DNA of 64,000 nucleotides from an uncultured Cellulophaga sp. (GTDB lineage: Bacteria; Bacteroidota; Bacteroidia; Flavobacteriales; Flavobacteriaceae). A program made the translations under genes and the position numbers. Below, one piece after another: positions 49,700-58,470 of this stretch. The notes below the pieces were generated by a model. That model was not told the DNA's origin. It searched no databases and saw only the letters and a program-made list of their open reading frames with translations. Location of the stretch: contig CANMEI010000001.1 of assembly GCA_947496695.1 (NCBI GenBank), forward strand, positions 434,001-498,000, in the 5' to 3' direction. The stretch's first letter is position 1. Each line of letters begins with the position of its first letter.

Positions 49700-51982
49700 A
49701 TGTCAATATTAAAACCTTATACAATAATATTACTCTGTTTCATATCTATCAGTACATTTGCTCAACAAGCAAGTGTATCAGGTATTGTTTTAGAAAATAA
49801 CACACCTATACCTTTTGCTAATATTTTGGTTTTAGATTCAACTACCGGAACTTCATCAGATGAAAGCGGAAAATTTTCATTCGGAATTAAACCAGGCTCT
49901 TATACTTTAAAAATTACTGCCATTGGGTACCGAAATACCACACGAAAAATAGAAGTAACTGAAAATGGTTTGAAAAATTTAACGATAAAACTTTTAGCTA
50001 CTTCTGAAGAGCTAGAAGAAATGGTAGTTACAGGAACTTTGAAAGCAGTAAGAAGATCAGAAAGCCCTGTACCTGTTGAAGTGTATAGTCCAACTTTTTT
50101 AAAACAAAATCCTACCTCAAATATTTTTGAAGCATTACAAAATGTAAACGGAGTTCGCCCTCAAATAAATTGTAATGTTTGTAATACTGGCGATATTCAT
50201 ATTAATGGGCTTGAGGGGCCTTATACTTTAGTATTAATTGACGGAATGCCAATTGTAAGTGGACTAAGTACCGTTTATGGTTTATCTGGTATTCCAAATT
50301 CATTGATAGAACAAATTGAAATTATCAAAGGTCCGGCATCAAGTCTATATGGTAGTGAAGCTGTTGGTGGTTTAATTAATATTATCACTAAAAATACTTT
50401 GCAGGCTCCAAAGTTATCTATTGATGGTTTTGTTACTGGCTGGGGTGAATATAACATTGATGCTGGAGGAAAAATAAATATAGGAAAAAAAACAGACCTT
50501 TTATTGGGGGCAAACTACTTTAATTACAGTAATCCTATTGATAATAATGGCGATAATTTTACTGATTTAACGCTACAAGATAGAATTTCTGTTTTTCAAA
50601 AATGGAATTTTCAACGTGATGAGAACAGAATATTATCTGTAGCAGGACGTTTTTTTTATGAAGATCGTTGGGGCGGTGAAATGCAATGGACACCCGAATA
50701 CCGTGGTGGTAGTGAAATTTATGGCGAGAGTATTTATACTACCCGTTATGAACTTTTAGGAAAATACCAACTGCCAGTTAAAGAAAAAATGATGTTTACT
50801 TTTTCTTATACTGACCATGACCAAAATTCCGTTTACGGTGATACTGAATATTTAGGAAAACAACGTATTGGTTTTTCTCAACTTACCTGGGATCTAACAA
50901 AAAATACGCATGATATTCTTATAGGTTCAGCTTTACGTTACAATTACTATGATGATAATACTACAGCTACAGCTGAAGATGATGGTAGTAATAACCCAGA
51001 TAAAGTAATAATACCAAGTCTTTTTGCTCAAGACGAAATTTCATTTTCTAACAAGCACTCGTTATTACTAGGTATGCGTTATGATTATGACAATCGTCAT
51101 GGTTCAATTTACACCCCTAGAATGGCTTACCGGTGGAAAATAAGTGATAACGATATTTTAAGACTAAATGCAGGAACTGGTTTTCGTGTCGTAAATATTT
51201 TTACTGAAGAACATGCTGCACTAACAGGCTCAAGAGAGGTTGTTATTACTGAAGAGCTTGACCCTGAACAATCATTTAATGTGAATCTTAATTATTTAAA
51301 AAAGATTTATAGTGACAATGGTACATATGTAAATTTAGATTTTTCAGCATTTTACACTAATTTTAGTAATGCAATAATTGCTGATTATGATACAGATCCA
51401 AACCTAATAATATATGATAATTTAAATGGTCATGCTGTTTCACAAGGTATTAATGGTAATATTGACATAGTATTCAATAATGGATTAAAGGTATTACTAG
51501 GCGCTACTTTTCAAGATGTTACAAACACTGAAGATGATATTAAGGAAAAACAGATTTTAACCGAAAACTTCTCTGGAACTTGGAATATATCTTATGATAT
51601 TAACAGCATAGACTTAAGCATTGATTATACTGGTAATATGTATGGACCAATGCGTTTACCTCTTTTAAGTGATTTAGACCCTAGAAGTGAATACTCCCCT
51701 ACTTGGAGCATTCAAAACATACAATTTACCTATAAAGGGATCGATAAATTTGAATTTTATGGTGGCGTAAAAAATCTATTAAATTGGACACCAAACAAAG
51801 GGAATCCTTTCATTATTGCCCGCGCAGATGATCCTTTTGATGAAAATGTAGATTTTGATGATGAGGGAAATGCATTAGTCACAGATGACAACCCTTACGG
51901 TTTAACTTTTGACCCAAGTTATGTTTATGCACCAAATCAAGGCATTCGAGCATTTGGCGGATTAAGATATAGCTTAGATTAA
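49700..51982 (+). CDS. TonB-dependent receptor (probable metal or metal-chelate uptake)
   Basis: A 760-aa outer-membrane receptor: signal peptide (1-22), CarboxypepD_reg-like domain (about 24-105), plug (about 115-225) and a 22-strand barrel. The plug has an unusual CxxC, 'NCNVCNTGDIHINGLEGPYT', then 'VLIDGMPIVSGL' and 'IKGPASSLYGSEAVGGLINI'. A Cys pair at this place is seen in one group of Bacteroidetes receptors. The barrel starts near residue 230. The divergent mntR and operator suggest the ligand is an Fe- or Mn-related species. The precise substrate is unknown. Confidence 0.92.
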   Translation: MSILKPYTIILLCFISISTFAQQASVSGIVLENNTPIPFANILVLDSTTGTSSDESGKFSFGIKPGSYTLKITAIGYRNTTRKIEVTENGLKNLTIKLLATSEELEEMVVTGTLKAVRRSESPVPVEVYSPTFLKQNPTSNIFEALQNVNGVRPQINCNVCNTGDIHINGLEGPYTLVLIDGMPIVSGLSTVYGLSGIPNSLIEQIEIIKGPASSLYGSEAVGGLINIITKNTLQAPKLSIDGFVTGWGEYNIDAGGKINIGKKTDLLLGANYFNYSNPIDNNGDNFTDLTLQDRISVFQKWNFQRDENRILSVAGRFFYEDRWGGEMQWTPEYRGGSEIYGESIYTTRYELLGKYQLPVKEKMMFTFSYTDHDQNSVYGDTEYLGKQRIGFSQLTWDLTKNTHDILIGSALRYNYYDDNTTATAEDDGSNNPDKVIIPSLFAQDEISFSNKHSLLLGMRYDYDNRHGSIYTPRMAYRWKISDNDILRLNAGTGFRVVNIFTEEHAALTGSREVVITEELDPEQSFNVNLNYLKKIYSDNGTYVNLDFSAFYTNFSNAIIADYDTDPNLIIYDNLNGHAVSQGINGNIDIVFNNGLKVLLGATFQDVTNTEDDIKEKQILTENFSGTWNISYDINSIDLSIDYTGNMYGPMRLPLLSDLDPRSEYSPTWSIQNIQFTYKGIDKFEFYGGVKNLLNWTPNKGNPFIIARADDPFDENVDFDDEGNALVTDDNPYGLTFDPSYVYAPNQGIRAFGGLRYSLD

Positions 51983-52027
51983 TAACATGTAGGTTTCTTA
52001 TTATCTATCACCAATAATTTAAATTGG

Positions 52028-52035
52028 TATATTTG
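52028..52035 (+). promoter_or_regulatory. Candidate -7 box of the 333-aa protein gene
   Basis: TATATTTG fits TAnnTTTG exactly, 10 bases before the ATG at 52046 and 16 before the in-frame ATG at 52052, which may be the true start. Confidence 0.42.
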
Positions 52036-52045
52036 AAAAAAATAG

Positions 52046-53047
52046 ATGATAATGAAACCTACATTTTACCTCTTTATCTTTTTAATTGTATTTAAAATAC
52101 AAGCCCAAAATTCTAATTCCGAAATAATAACTCTTGCACCTAAGCAAGAAAAAGAAATTCTAATTCCAGCATTTCAAGGTGATACAATTCAAATAAATAT
52201 AACACCATATAAAACAAAAAAAGCCAAAAAAAATAATGTGCTATTTTATAAATATCCTAATAAATTATTATTGAAAAATGAAAATGTAAAAAGTTTTAAT
52301 CATTATTTCACTATTAATAACAATGGTATTTACAAATTAGTTTTAAAAAATAACAACTCTAAAAATACTGACTATACTGTTAGCTATAACACGAAATCAA
52401 CTAGAAATAAAATAGCAAGAATAGGCTATACGGTTAAAAAAGATACTACTTACGGACCCGAAGTAGAACAGTTAGTTGACCATAAATTTTTAGAAACCGA
52501 AACTATTCAAAATGAAAAATATTATTTAAATAGTACTTCAAATGCTTTATTAAAAGGTGGTAAAAACAGAATTATAGTACCTGTAAATTTACCATCAAAT
52601 ACTAAAGAATGGTATTACGTTTTTAGTGCTTCAAGAGAAGAAGCTGATATTAATAACACACTATCTACTTTCAATTTAGCATCACAACTTACAAAATTCA
52701 TAAAGGAAGATGAGGGTATGCAAGGCGCCGTAAGCAACTTAAGTCCACCACCTGGTGCTAATATTTGTGATATTTATGTAATTAATGATGATATAAATGC
52801 AACACTATTTAAAGAAAAAGAAGAATTTACATCTGATTTAGACGGTTCTAGAGAAAATTTTAAATCGGGTATTGTAAAAGTATCAGATAATCAAAAAAGC
52901 TATTTAGGCATTCGAAATCCTGATAATTTATATGGTATACATATTGCTATTGAAATTATAGCTGTTGTAGAAAAAACTGAAAAAATTAAAGAAATAGTAA
53001 ACACACCTATTATTACAAGTTACAAAGTACCATACCTCATAGAATAA
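52046..53047 (+). CDS. Secreted hypothetical protein, 333 aa
   Basis: A signal peptide (about 3-21, ending IQAQ) is followed by a mixed alpha/beta protein rich in Lys and Asn. The N-terminal domain (30-130) looks like a beta-sandwich, 'LVLKNNNSKNTDYTVSYNTK', and the later part has 'NRIIVPVNLPSNTKEWYYVF' and 'GIRNPDNLYGIHIAIEIIAV', reminiscent of pre-peptidase or adhesive domains. The family is not recognised. It ends directly before the lycopene cyclase ATG (0-base gap), so it is co-transcribed with it, although no carotenoid role is evident. Confidence 0.72.
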   Translation: MIMKPTFYLFIFLIVFKIQAQNSNSEIITLAPKQEKEILIPAFQGDTIQINITPYKTKKAKKNNVLFYKYPNKLLLKNENVKSFNHYFTINNNGIYKLVLKNNNSKNTDYTVSYNTKSTRNKIARIGYTVKKDTTYGPEVEQLVDHKFLETETIQNEKYYLNSTSNALLKGGKNRIIVPVNLPSNTKEWYYVFSASREEADINNTLSTFNLASQLTKFIKEDEGMQGAVSNLSPPPGANICDIYVINDDINATLFKEKEEFTSDLDGSRENFKSGIVKVSDNQKSYLGIRNPDNLYGIHIAIEIIAVVEKTEKIKEIVNTPIITSYKVPYLIE

Positions 53048-54190
53048 ATGGTTAAATACGATTACATAATTATTGGTGCTGGTTTGGCCGGTTTATTATT
53101 AGCTGATGCTTTAGGTAAAGATGCTTTTTTTAAAAATAAATCTATTTTATTATTAGATAAAGATGCCAAACAAAGCAATAACCGTACTTGGTGTTTTTGG
53201 GAGCAAAAAAACACTAGTTTTGACACTATTCTTTATAAAAAATGGGATTTTATACAATTTTCTGGAAAAAAAATTGATAAGAAATACCGTATTGAACCAT
53301 ACACTTACAAAATGGTTCGTGGTATCGATTTTTATAATTCATACTTAAACAAAATTTCGAGTTATACCAATATCAATTTTGTAAATGAAGAGGTTTTAAA
53401 CATTATAGAAAATAGTACAAATGTTACGGTTGAAACCACTAACACTAAATATTCTGCCACTAAAATTTTCAATAGCATTTTTAATTTTAAAAAACTTAAA
53501 AATCAAAATAAATACCCTGTATTACAACAACATTTTATAGGTTGGATTGTTAAAACAAATACTGAAGTTTTTGATCACAAAACAGCAACCTTTATGGATT
53601 TTTCTATTCCGCAAAAAGGGAATACGCGTTTTATGTATGTGTTGCCTATTTCAAAAAAAGAAGCTTTAATTGAATACACTCTATTCTCAGAAAATTTACT
53701 TGAAAACACAACGTATGAACAGGCAATAAAAGACTACTTAAAAAACCATTTAGTCATCACTAATTATGAGGTTATTGAAAAAGAGCAAGGAGCCATACCT
53801 ATGACCTGTTATGATTTTTCAGCTCATAATACAGCAAATATTATGCATATTGGAACAGCTGGTGGTTTTACAAAAGCAAGTACCGGTTATACATTTAAAA
53901 ACAGCACCAAAAAAATAGACAAACTTGTTACATACTTAAAAGAAGAAAAATCATTTACTTCTTTTAATAAAAAAGATAAGTTTTGGTTTTATGACTTATT
54001 ACTTTTAGATATTTTAAAACAAGATAATGAACTAGGTCAATCAATTTTTGAAGCTTTATTCAAAAACAGAAATCCCAAATTGATATTCAAGTTTTTAGAT
54101 GAAGAGACAAATCTTTGGGAAGATATCAAGTTTATTAGTGCACTATCACCTCTTCCGTTTTTAAAAGCTTTAGTTAGAAGACTATTCTAA
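53048..54190 (+). CDS. crtY: Lycopene beta-cyclase (CrtY-type)
   Basis: A 380-aa flavoprotein. The FAD-binding Rossmann motif 'IIIGAGLAGLLLADAL' is at residues 7-22. 'RTWCFWE' is the conserved lycopene-cyclase motif, 'FMDFSIPQKGNTRFMYVLP' and 'EYTLFSENLLE' are catalytic segments, and 'TAGGFTKASTGYTFKNS' is the terminal motif. It cyclises lycopene ends to beta-carotene, a step in the zeaxanthin pathway of yellow flavobacteria. Phytoene synthase and desaturase are not in this window. It converges with the polyprenyl synthase gene without any gap. Confidence 0.93.
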   Translation: MVKYDYIIIGAGLAGLLLADALGKDAFFKNKSILLLDKDAKQSNNRTWCFWEQKNTSFDTILYKKWDFIQFSGKKIDKKYRIEPYTYKMVRGIDFYNSYLNKISSYTNINFVNEEVLNIIENSTNVTVETTNTKYSATKIFNSIFNFKKLKNQNKYPVLQQHFIGWIVKTNTEVFDHKTATFMDFSIPQKGNTRFMYVLPISKKEALIEYTLFSENLLENTTYEQAIKDYLKNHLVITNYEVIEKEQGAIPMTCYDFSAHNTANIMHIGTAGGFTKASTGYTFKNSTKKIDKLVTYLKEEKSFTSFNKKDKFWFYDLLLLDILKQDNELGQSIFEALFKNRNPKLIFKFLDEETNLWEDIKFISALSPLPFLKALVRRLF

Positions 54191-55165
54191 TTATACCTCA
54201 CGTTGCATTAGTCCTTCTCCAAACTTACGAAGCATATTTTTTTTATCCTCTGGAATACTCAATTTATCTAATACTTCAAACGCTTTTTTGGTATATACTT
54301 CAATTTCTTTTTTAGTCGCTTTGGCTGCTCCACTTTCAACAAATATACCTTTTACCGTTTCAACTTTATCTTTTGTATTTGTAGGTTGAATAGAGAATAA
54401 ATGTTCTAATTCTTTACTTTCCGATACAGGGGTGAATTCTAAAGATTTTAAATACAGAAAGGTTTTTTTATTTTCTATAATATCACCACCTACCTGTTTT
54501 CCAAAGGTTTTTGGATCACCAAAAGCATCTAAATAATCATCTTGTAATTGAAACGCAATACCTAAATACCTTCCAAAATCATAAATATTGTCTTGTTCTG
54601 CTACAGAAGCATTTGCTATGATTGCTCCCATTTTCATTGCTGCACCAACTAAAACCGCAGTTTTATATTCAATCATTTTTAAATACTCTGGAATTGTAAC
54701 ATCATCACGCGTTTCAAAATCAACATCATATTGTTGTCCTTCACAAACTTCAATAGCAGTTTTACTAAACAATTGTGCTAAACTTCTGAATGTAGCACCA
54801 TCATAGTTTTCAAATAACTGGTATGCATTTATTAACATAGCATCACCTGATAAAATTCCAGTATTTGTATCCCATTTTTCATGAACAGTAGTTTTTCCTC
54901 TACGCAATGGAGCATCATCCATAATATCATCATGTACTAATGAAAAATTATGAAAAACCTCCACAGCTAAAGCTGCATCCAATGCTTTTTTGTAATCTTC
55001 ATCAAAAATCTCAGCAGTCATTAATGTTAATACAGGTCTCAATCTTTTACCCCCTAAACCCAAAATGTAAATTATAGGTTCGTATAAATTTTTAGGTTCT
55101 TTTAGTTTTATTTTCTCTTCTAAATAAGCAATAAACTCATTTCTGAAAACTTCAATCGACTGCAT
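54191..55165 (-). CDS. Polyprenyl diphosphate synthase (FPP/GGPP-type)
   Basis: 324 aa from the ATG at 55165 (MQSIEVFRNEF). The longer frame begins with TTG at 55183 and overlaps a -7 box, so it is unlikely. The first Asp-rich motif is DDIMD (79-83) and the second DDYLD (209-213), with 'GGKRLRPVL' before them. The aromatic F at position -5 to the first motif is typical of short-chain products, so FPP or GGPP is likely. GGPP feeds carotenoid and quinone side chains, consistent with the neighbouring lycopene cyclase. It is a type I synthase. Confidence 0.93.
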   Translation of the reverse strand: MQSIEVFRNEFIAYLEEKIKLKEPKNLYEPIIYILGLGGKRLRPVLTLMTAEIFDEDYKKALDAALAVEVFHNFSLVHDDIMDDAPLRRGKTTVHEKWDTNTGILSGDAMLINAYQLFENYDGATFRSLAQLFSKTAIEVCEGQQYDVDFETRDDVTIPEYLKMIEYKTAVLVGAAMKMGAIIANASVAEQDNIYDFGRYLGIAFQLQDDYLDAFGDPKTFGKQVGGDIIENKKTFLYLKSLEFTPVSESKELEHLFSIQPTNTKDKVETVKGIFVESGAAKATKKEIEVYTKKAFEVLDKLSIPEDKKNMLRKFGEGLMQREV

Positions 55166-55180
55166 GCTAACATTTTTTTT

Positions 55181-55188
55181 CAAAAATA
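55181..55188 (-). promoter_or_regulatory. Candidate -7 box of the polyprenyl synthase gene
   Basis: The minus strand reads TATTTTTG. It overlaps the first codon of the longest frame, which supports a start at the ATG at 55165. Confidence 0.5.
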
Positions 55189-55258
55189 CATTAAACGGTG
55201 GAATATTCGTCTAACATCAATTGAACTAAAAAAAAATGTAAATAAATCGTAAATACTT

Positions 55259-55299
55259 AGGAAACTTTTTTTGTTTTTAAAGTTTCCTGTTTACATTTG
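55259..55299 (+). promoter_or_regulatory. TetR promoter with palindromic operator
   Basis: AGGAAACTTT (55259-55268) and AAAGTTTCCT (55279-55288) form a perfect 10-bp inverted repeat with a 10-base spacer. The -33 TTTG (55270-55273) lies in the spacer, and 18 bases further is TACATTTG (55292-55299), the -7 box. The operator therefore covers the -33 element and most of the promoter spacer. The ATG of the TetR gene is 8 bases after the -7 box. This is strong evidence for autorepression of the efflux operon. Confidence 0.72.
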
Positions 55300-55307
55300 C
55301 ACCGAAT

Positions 55308-55913
55308 ATGAAAGAAAAAGTTTTAGAAAAAGCAACTGAAATGTTTTTAAACCTTGGGTTTAAAAGTATTACAATGGATGATATCGCAAATGAGATGGGA
55401 ATATCAAAAAAAACCATCTATGCTAATTTTGAAAATAAAACAAAATTAATTGAAGAAAGTACTTTAAGTCTATTCCATACTATTTCAACTGGCATTGAAG
55501 AAATTTGTACTATGGGAAAAAATCCAATAGAAGAACTTTTAGAAATTAAAAAGTTTGTAATGAAACATTTAAAAGATGAAAACTCATCACCACAATATCA
55601 ATTACAAAAATATTATCCAAAAATATATAAAACATTAAAGCATAAACAATATGAAGCAATGCAAAATTGTACAATAAACAATATAAAAAAAGGCATTGAA
55701 ATGGGTATCTATAGAAAAAACTTAAATATCGAATTTATATCTAGAATATATTTTTTAGGAGCTACAGGTATTAAAGACAATGCACTTTTTCCACAAGAAA
55801 TGTTTTCTCTTAACAAGTTACAAGATGATTATTTAGAGTACCATATTAGAGGAATTGTAACACCTGAAGGAAGACAAATTTTAAATAAACTTATCAATTC
55901 AAATCACGAATAA
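55308..55913 (+). CDS. TetR/AcrR family regulator of the efflux operon
   Basis: A 201-aa protein. The HTH is 'ITMDDIANEMGISKKTIYAN' with 'FENKTKLIEES' following, the TetR signature. The C-terminal ligand domain is helical with no recognisable specificity. The gene is directly followed by TolC (0-base gap), adaptor and RND pump genes, and its promoter carries a palindrome, so it is almost certainly the local repressor, released by pump substrates. Confidence 0.93.
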   Translation: MKEKVLEKATEMFLNLGFKSITMDDIANEMGISKKTIYANFENKTKLIEESTLSLFHTISTGIEEICTMGKNPIEELLEIKKFVMKHLKDENSSPQYQLQKYYPKIYKTLKHKQYEAMQNCTINNIKKGIEMGIYRKNLNIEFISRIYFLGATGIKDNALFPQEMFSLNKLQDDYLEYHIRGIVTPEGRQILNKLINSNHE

Positions 55914-57248
55914 ATGAAAAACAATCTATTAATTTTATTATCAATTTTTTGCCTTGCTTTTGGTTTTTCTCAAGAAACACCAAATAGTTATAGCTTAAAT
56001 GAAGCAATTAATTTTGCGCTCGAACATAGTTATGCTGCTCTTAATGCAGATAGAGATATTTTAGATGCTCAGAAACAAAAATGGGAAACTATTGCTGGTG
56101 GTTTACCCCAAATTAATGGTGCTATAAGTTATCAAAATCAAATAAAACAAGTGCAAAGTTTGATTCCCGCAGAGTTTTTTGGTGGAGAAGAAGGAACATA
56201 CACTGCTGTAATATTTTCTCCACAACACACTATGAACCCTTCTGTAACACTTTCTCAGCAAATTTTTGATGGCTCATATATTGTAGGCGTACAAGCGGCA
56301 AAAACTTTTTTAAAGTATAGCGAAAACAATACAGAAAAAACAAAATTGGATATTAAAAAATCTGTAGTTGAAGCTTATGGAAATGTACTTTTAGCACAAG
56401 AAAGCACTCAAATAGTTGAAAAAAATATCGCCAATATTGAAAAGAACCTTTTTGAAACAAAAGAAATGTTTGAAAATGGCCTTGCTGAAGAAGAAAGCTA
56501 CGAGCAATTGCAAATAACATTAGCTTCTCTTGAAAATCAATATAATAACGTTATACGCTTAAAAGAAATTACGTTACAAATGCTAAACATAACTTTAGGT
56601 ATTCCAACAGACTCTCCAACGGTATTGACAGATAGCCTTGAAGATTTAGCAGCAAGTCAAACAAATTTAGCACTTACTAAAACAGATTTTAACATCAATA
56701 ATAATATTGATTACAAATTAGCATTAAACTTAAATGAGCAACGTGCATTAGAGTTAAAGCTTCAAAAAAGTAAAGCATTACCAACACTAAATGCCTATGT
56801 AAATTACGGAGCAAATTCATACAATGAAAACTTTAGTTATTTTGGTAGTGAAGCAGATTGGTATGATTATTCTATTATAGGTGTTGATTTAAACATTCCG
56901 ATTTTTAGCTCATTAAAAAGAAGTGCAAGTACACAAAGAGCAAAAATAGCTGTAGAAAAAGCTAAAACACAATTAACTGAGGCAGAACAACAAATACACC
57001 TTCAATTAAAAAAAGCTAAAAGTGATTATATTCTCGCTATAGAGCAATTCACCAATAATAAAAACAATTTAAAATTAGCTGAGCGTATTGAAAACAAAAA
57101 TCAAATCAAATATAATGAAGGTATTGCAAGTAGTTTTGAGCTAAGACAAGCGCAAACACAACTTTACGATGCACAAAACACTTATTTACAGTCAATGGTC
57201 AATTTAATAAATACCAAAACAGAACTAGAAACTGTACTTAATAATTAA
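55914..57248 (+). CDS. TolC family outer-membrane efflux channel
   Basis: A 444-aa protein. A signal peptide (about 1-19) is followed by two OEP repeats made of long helices and barrel strands: 'SLNEAINFALEHSYAALNAD' begins the first, and 'LQKSKALPTLNAYVNYGANS' and 'GVDLNIPIFSSLKRSASTQR' mark the second. It forms the trimeric exit duct for the RND pump encoded two genes downstream. Spacing is 0 bases from the TetR gene and 35 to the adaptor. Confidence 0.94.
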   Translation: MKNNLLILLSIFCLAFGFSQETPNSYSLNEAINFALEHSYAALNADRDILDAQKQKWETIAGGLPQINGAISYQNQIKQVQSLIPAEFFGGEEGTYTAVIFSPQHTMNPSVTLSQQIFDGSYIVGVQAAKTFLKYSENNTEKTKLDIKKSVVEAYGNVLLAQESTQIVEKNIANIEKNLFETKEMFENGLAEEESYEQLQITLASLENQYNNVIRLKEITLQMLNITLGIPTDSPTVLTDSLEDLAASQTNLALTKTDFNINNNIDYKLALNLNEQRALELKLQKSKALPTLNAYVNYGANSYNENFSYFGSEADWYDYSIIGVDLNIPIFSSLKRSASTQRAKIAVEKAKTQLTEAEQQIHLQLKKAKSDYILAIEQFTNNKNNLKLAERIENKNQIKYNEGIASSFELRQAQTQLYDAQNTYLQSMVNLINTKTELETVLNN

Positions 57249-57283
57249 TACAAGACATACAATCAACTACTAAATAAATTACG

Positions 57284-58453
57284 ATGAAAAAAATATATAT
57301 TATCGCTTCAACAGCATTATTGTTAATAGCATGTGGCGGAGACAAAAAACAAACGGTTGAAGATGTAATTGCAACTACCAACCCTGAAACCATGAGAACA
57401 AAACGTTCTGAATTAGTTGAAGAACAACAAGCCATACATGAAAAAATAAAACAACTTGATGTTGCATTATCAGAATATGACACCAACGAAAAAGTACCAT
57501 TAATAACAACCTTTACGGCTAAGAAAGATACATTTAACCATTACCTCGAATTACAGGGTAATGTTACAACTAAAGATCTTTTAGTTATTACACCTGAATA
57601 CAACGGAATACTTACTCATGTATACGTAAAAGAAGGGCAACGTGTAAGTAAAGGCCAAATATTAGGCAAAATTGACGACGGTGGATTAACGCAACAGTTA
57701 TCTCAATTACAAATTCAAACAGAACTTGCAAAAACTACTTTTGAACGTCAACAACGTTTATGGGATCAAAAAATTGGAAGTGAAATTCAATATTTACAAG
57801 CAAAATCTACATACGAAGCACAATCAAGTGCAGTTGATCAAGTAAGAAAACAAATAGCTAAAACAGTTATAAAAGCTCCTTTTTCTGGTACTATTGATGA
57901 TGTAATTACCGAAAAAGGTAGTGTTGTTGCTGCAGGTCAATCTCCATTAATGCGTATTGTTAACTTAAACAATATGTATATTGAAACTGATGTTCCTGAA
58001 AGCTACATACCTTATATTAAAAAAGGTAAAAATGTTGAAGTTAATTTCCCTGTATTAGGAAAATCAATAAATACTAAAGTACGTCAAGCAGGTGATTTCA
58101 TTAACCCTGCAAACAGAACTTTTAAAGTTGAAGTTGGTATACCAAATCAAGATAAAAGCATAAAACCTAACCTAACAGCTAGACTTAAAATTAATGATTA
58201 TACTAATCACGAAGCATTATTAATTCCACAAAGTATTATTTCTGAAAATGCAGAAGGCGAACAGTATATTTATGTGGTTTATGATAAAAACGATAGTAAA
58301 GAAGGTATTGCTAAAAAAGTAATTATTAAAACAGGTAAAACACAAGGTGATGTTATTGAGGTTTTAGAAGGTATTGAAAATGATGCTGAAATAATTAGTG
58401 AAGGTGCACGTAGTGTAGAAGATGGTCAAACAGTAAAGGTTATTAATCTTTAA
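57284..58453 (+). CDS. RND efflux periplasmic adaptor (membrane fusion lipoprotein)
   Basis: A 389-aa lipoprotein with lipobox 'LLIACG' (Cys near 17). A coiled coil (about 45-62) is followed by a lipoyl/barrel-sandwich split by an alpha-hairpin ('LAKTTFERQQRLWDQKIGSE'), with 'VYVKEGQRVSKGQILGKIDD' and 'VIKAPFSGTIDDVITEKGSV' as the paired lipoyl halves. A beta-barrel and MP domain complete it. It bridges the RND pump and TolC. It is 17 bases upstream of the pump gene. Confidence 0.95.
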   Translation: MKKIYIIASTALLLIACGGDKKQTVEDVIATTNPETMRTKRSELVEEQQAIHEKIKQLDVALSEYDTNEKVPLITTFTAKKDTFNHYLELQGNVTTKDLLVITPEYNGILTHVYVKEGQRVSKGQILGKIDDGGLTQQLSQLQIQTELAKTTFERQQRLWDQKIGSEIQYLQAKSTYEAQSSAVDQVRKQIAKTVIKAPFSGTIDDVITEKGSVVAAGQSPLMRIVNLNNMYIETDVPESYIPYIKKGKNVEVNFPVLGKSINTKVRQAGDFINPANRTFKVEVGIPNQDKSIKPNLTARLKINDYTNHEALLIPQSIISENAEGEQYIYVVYDKNDSKEGIAKKVIIKTGKTQGDVIEVLEGIENDAEIISEGARSVEDGQTVKVINL

Positions 58454-58470
58454 TTTAAAAAGAACTACAA

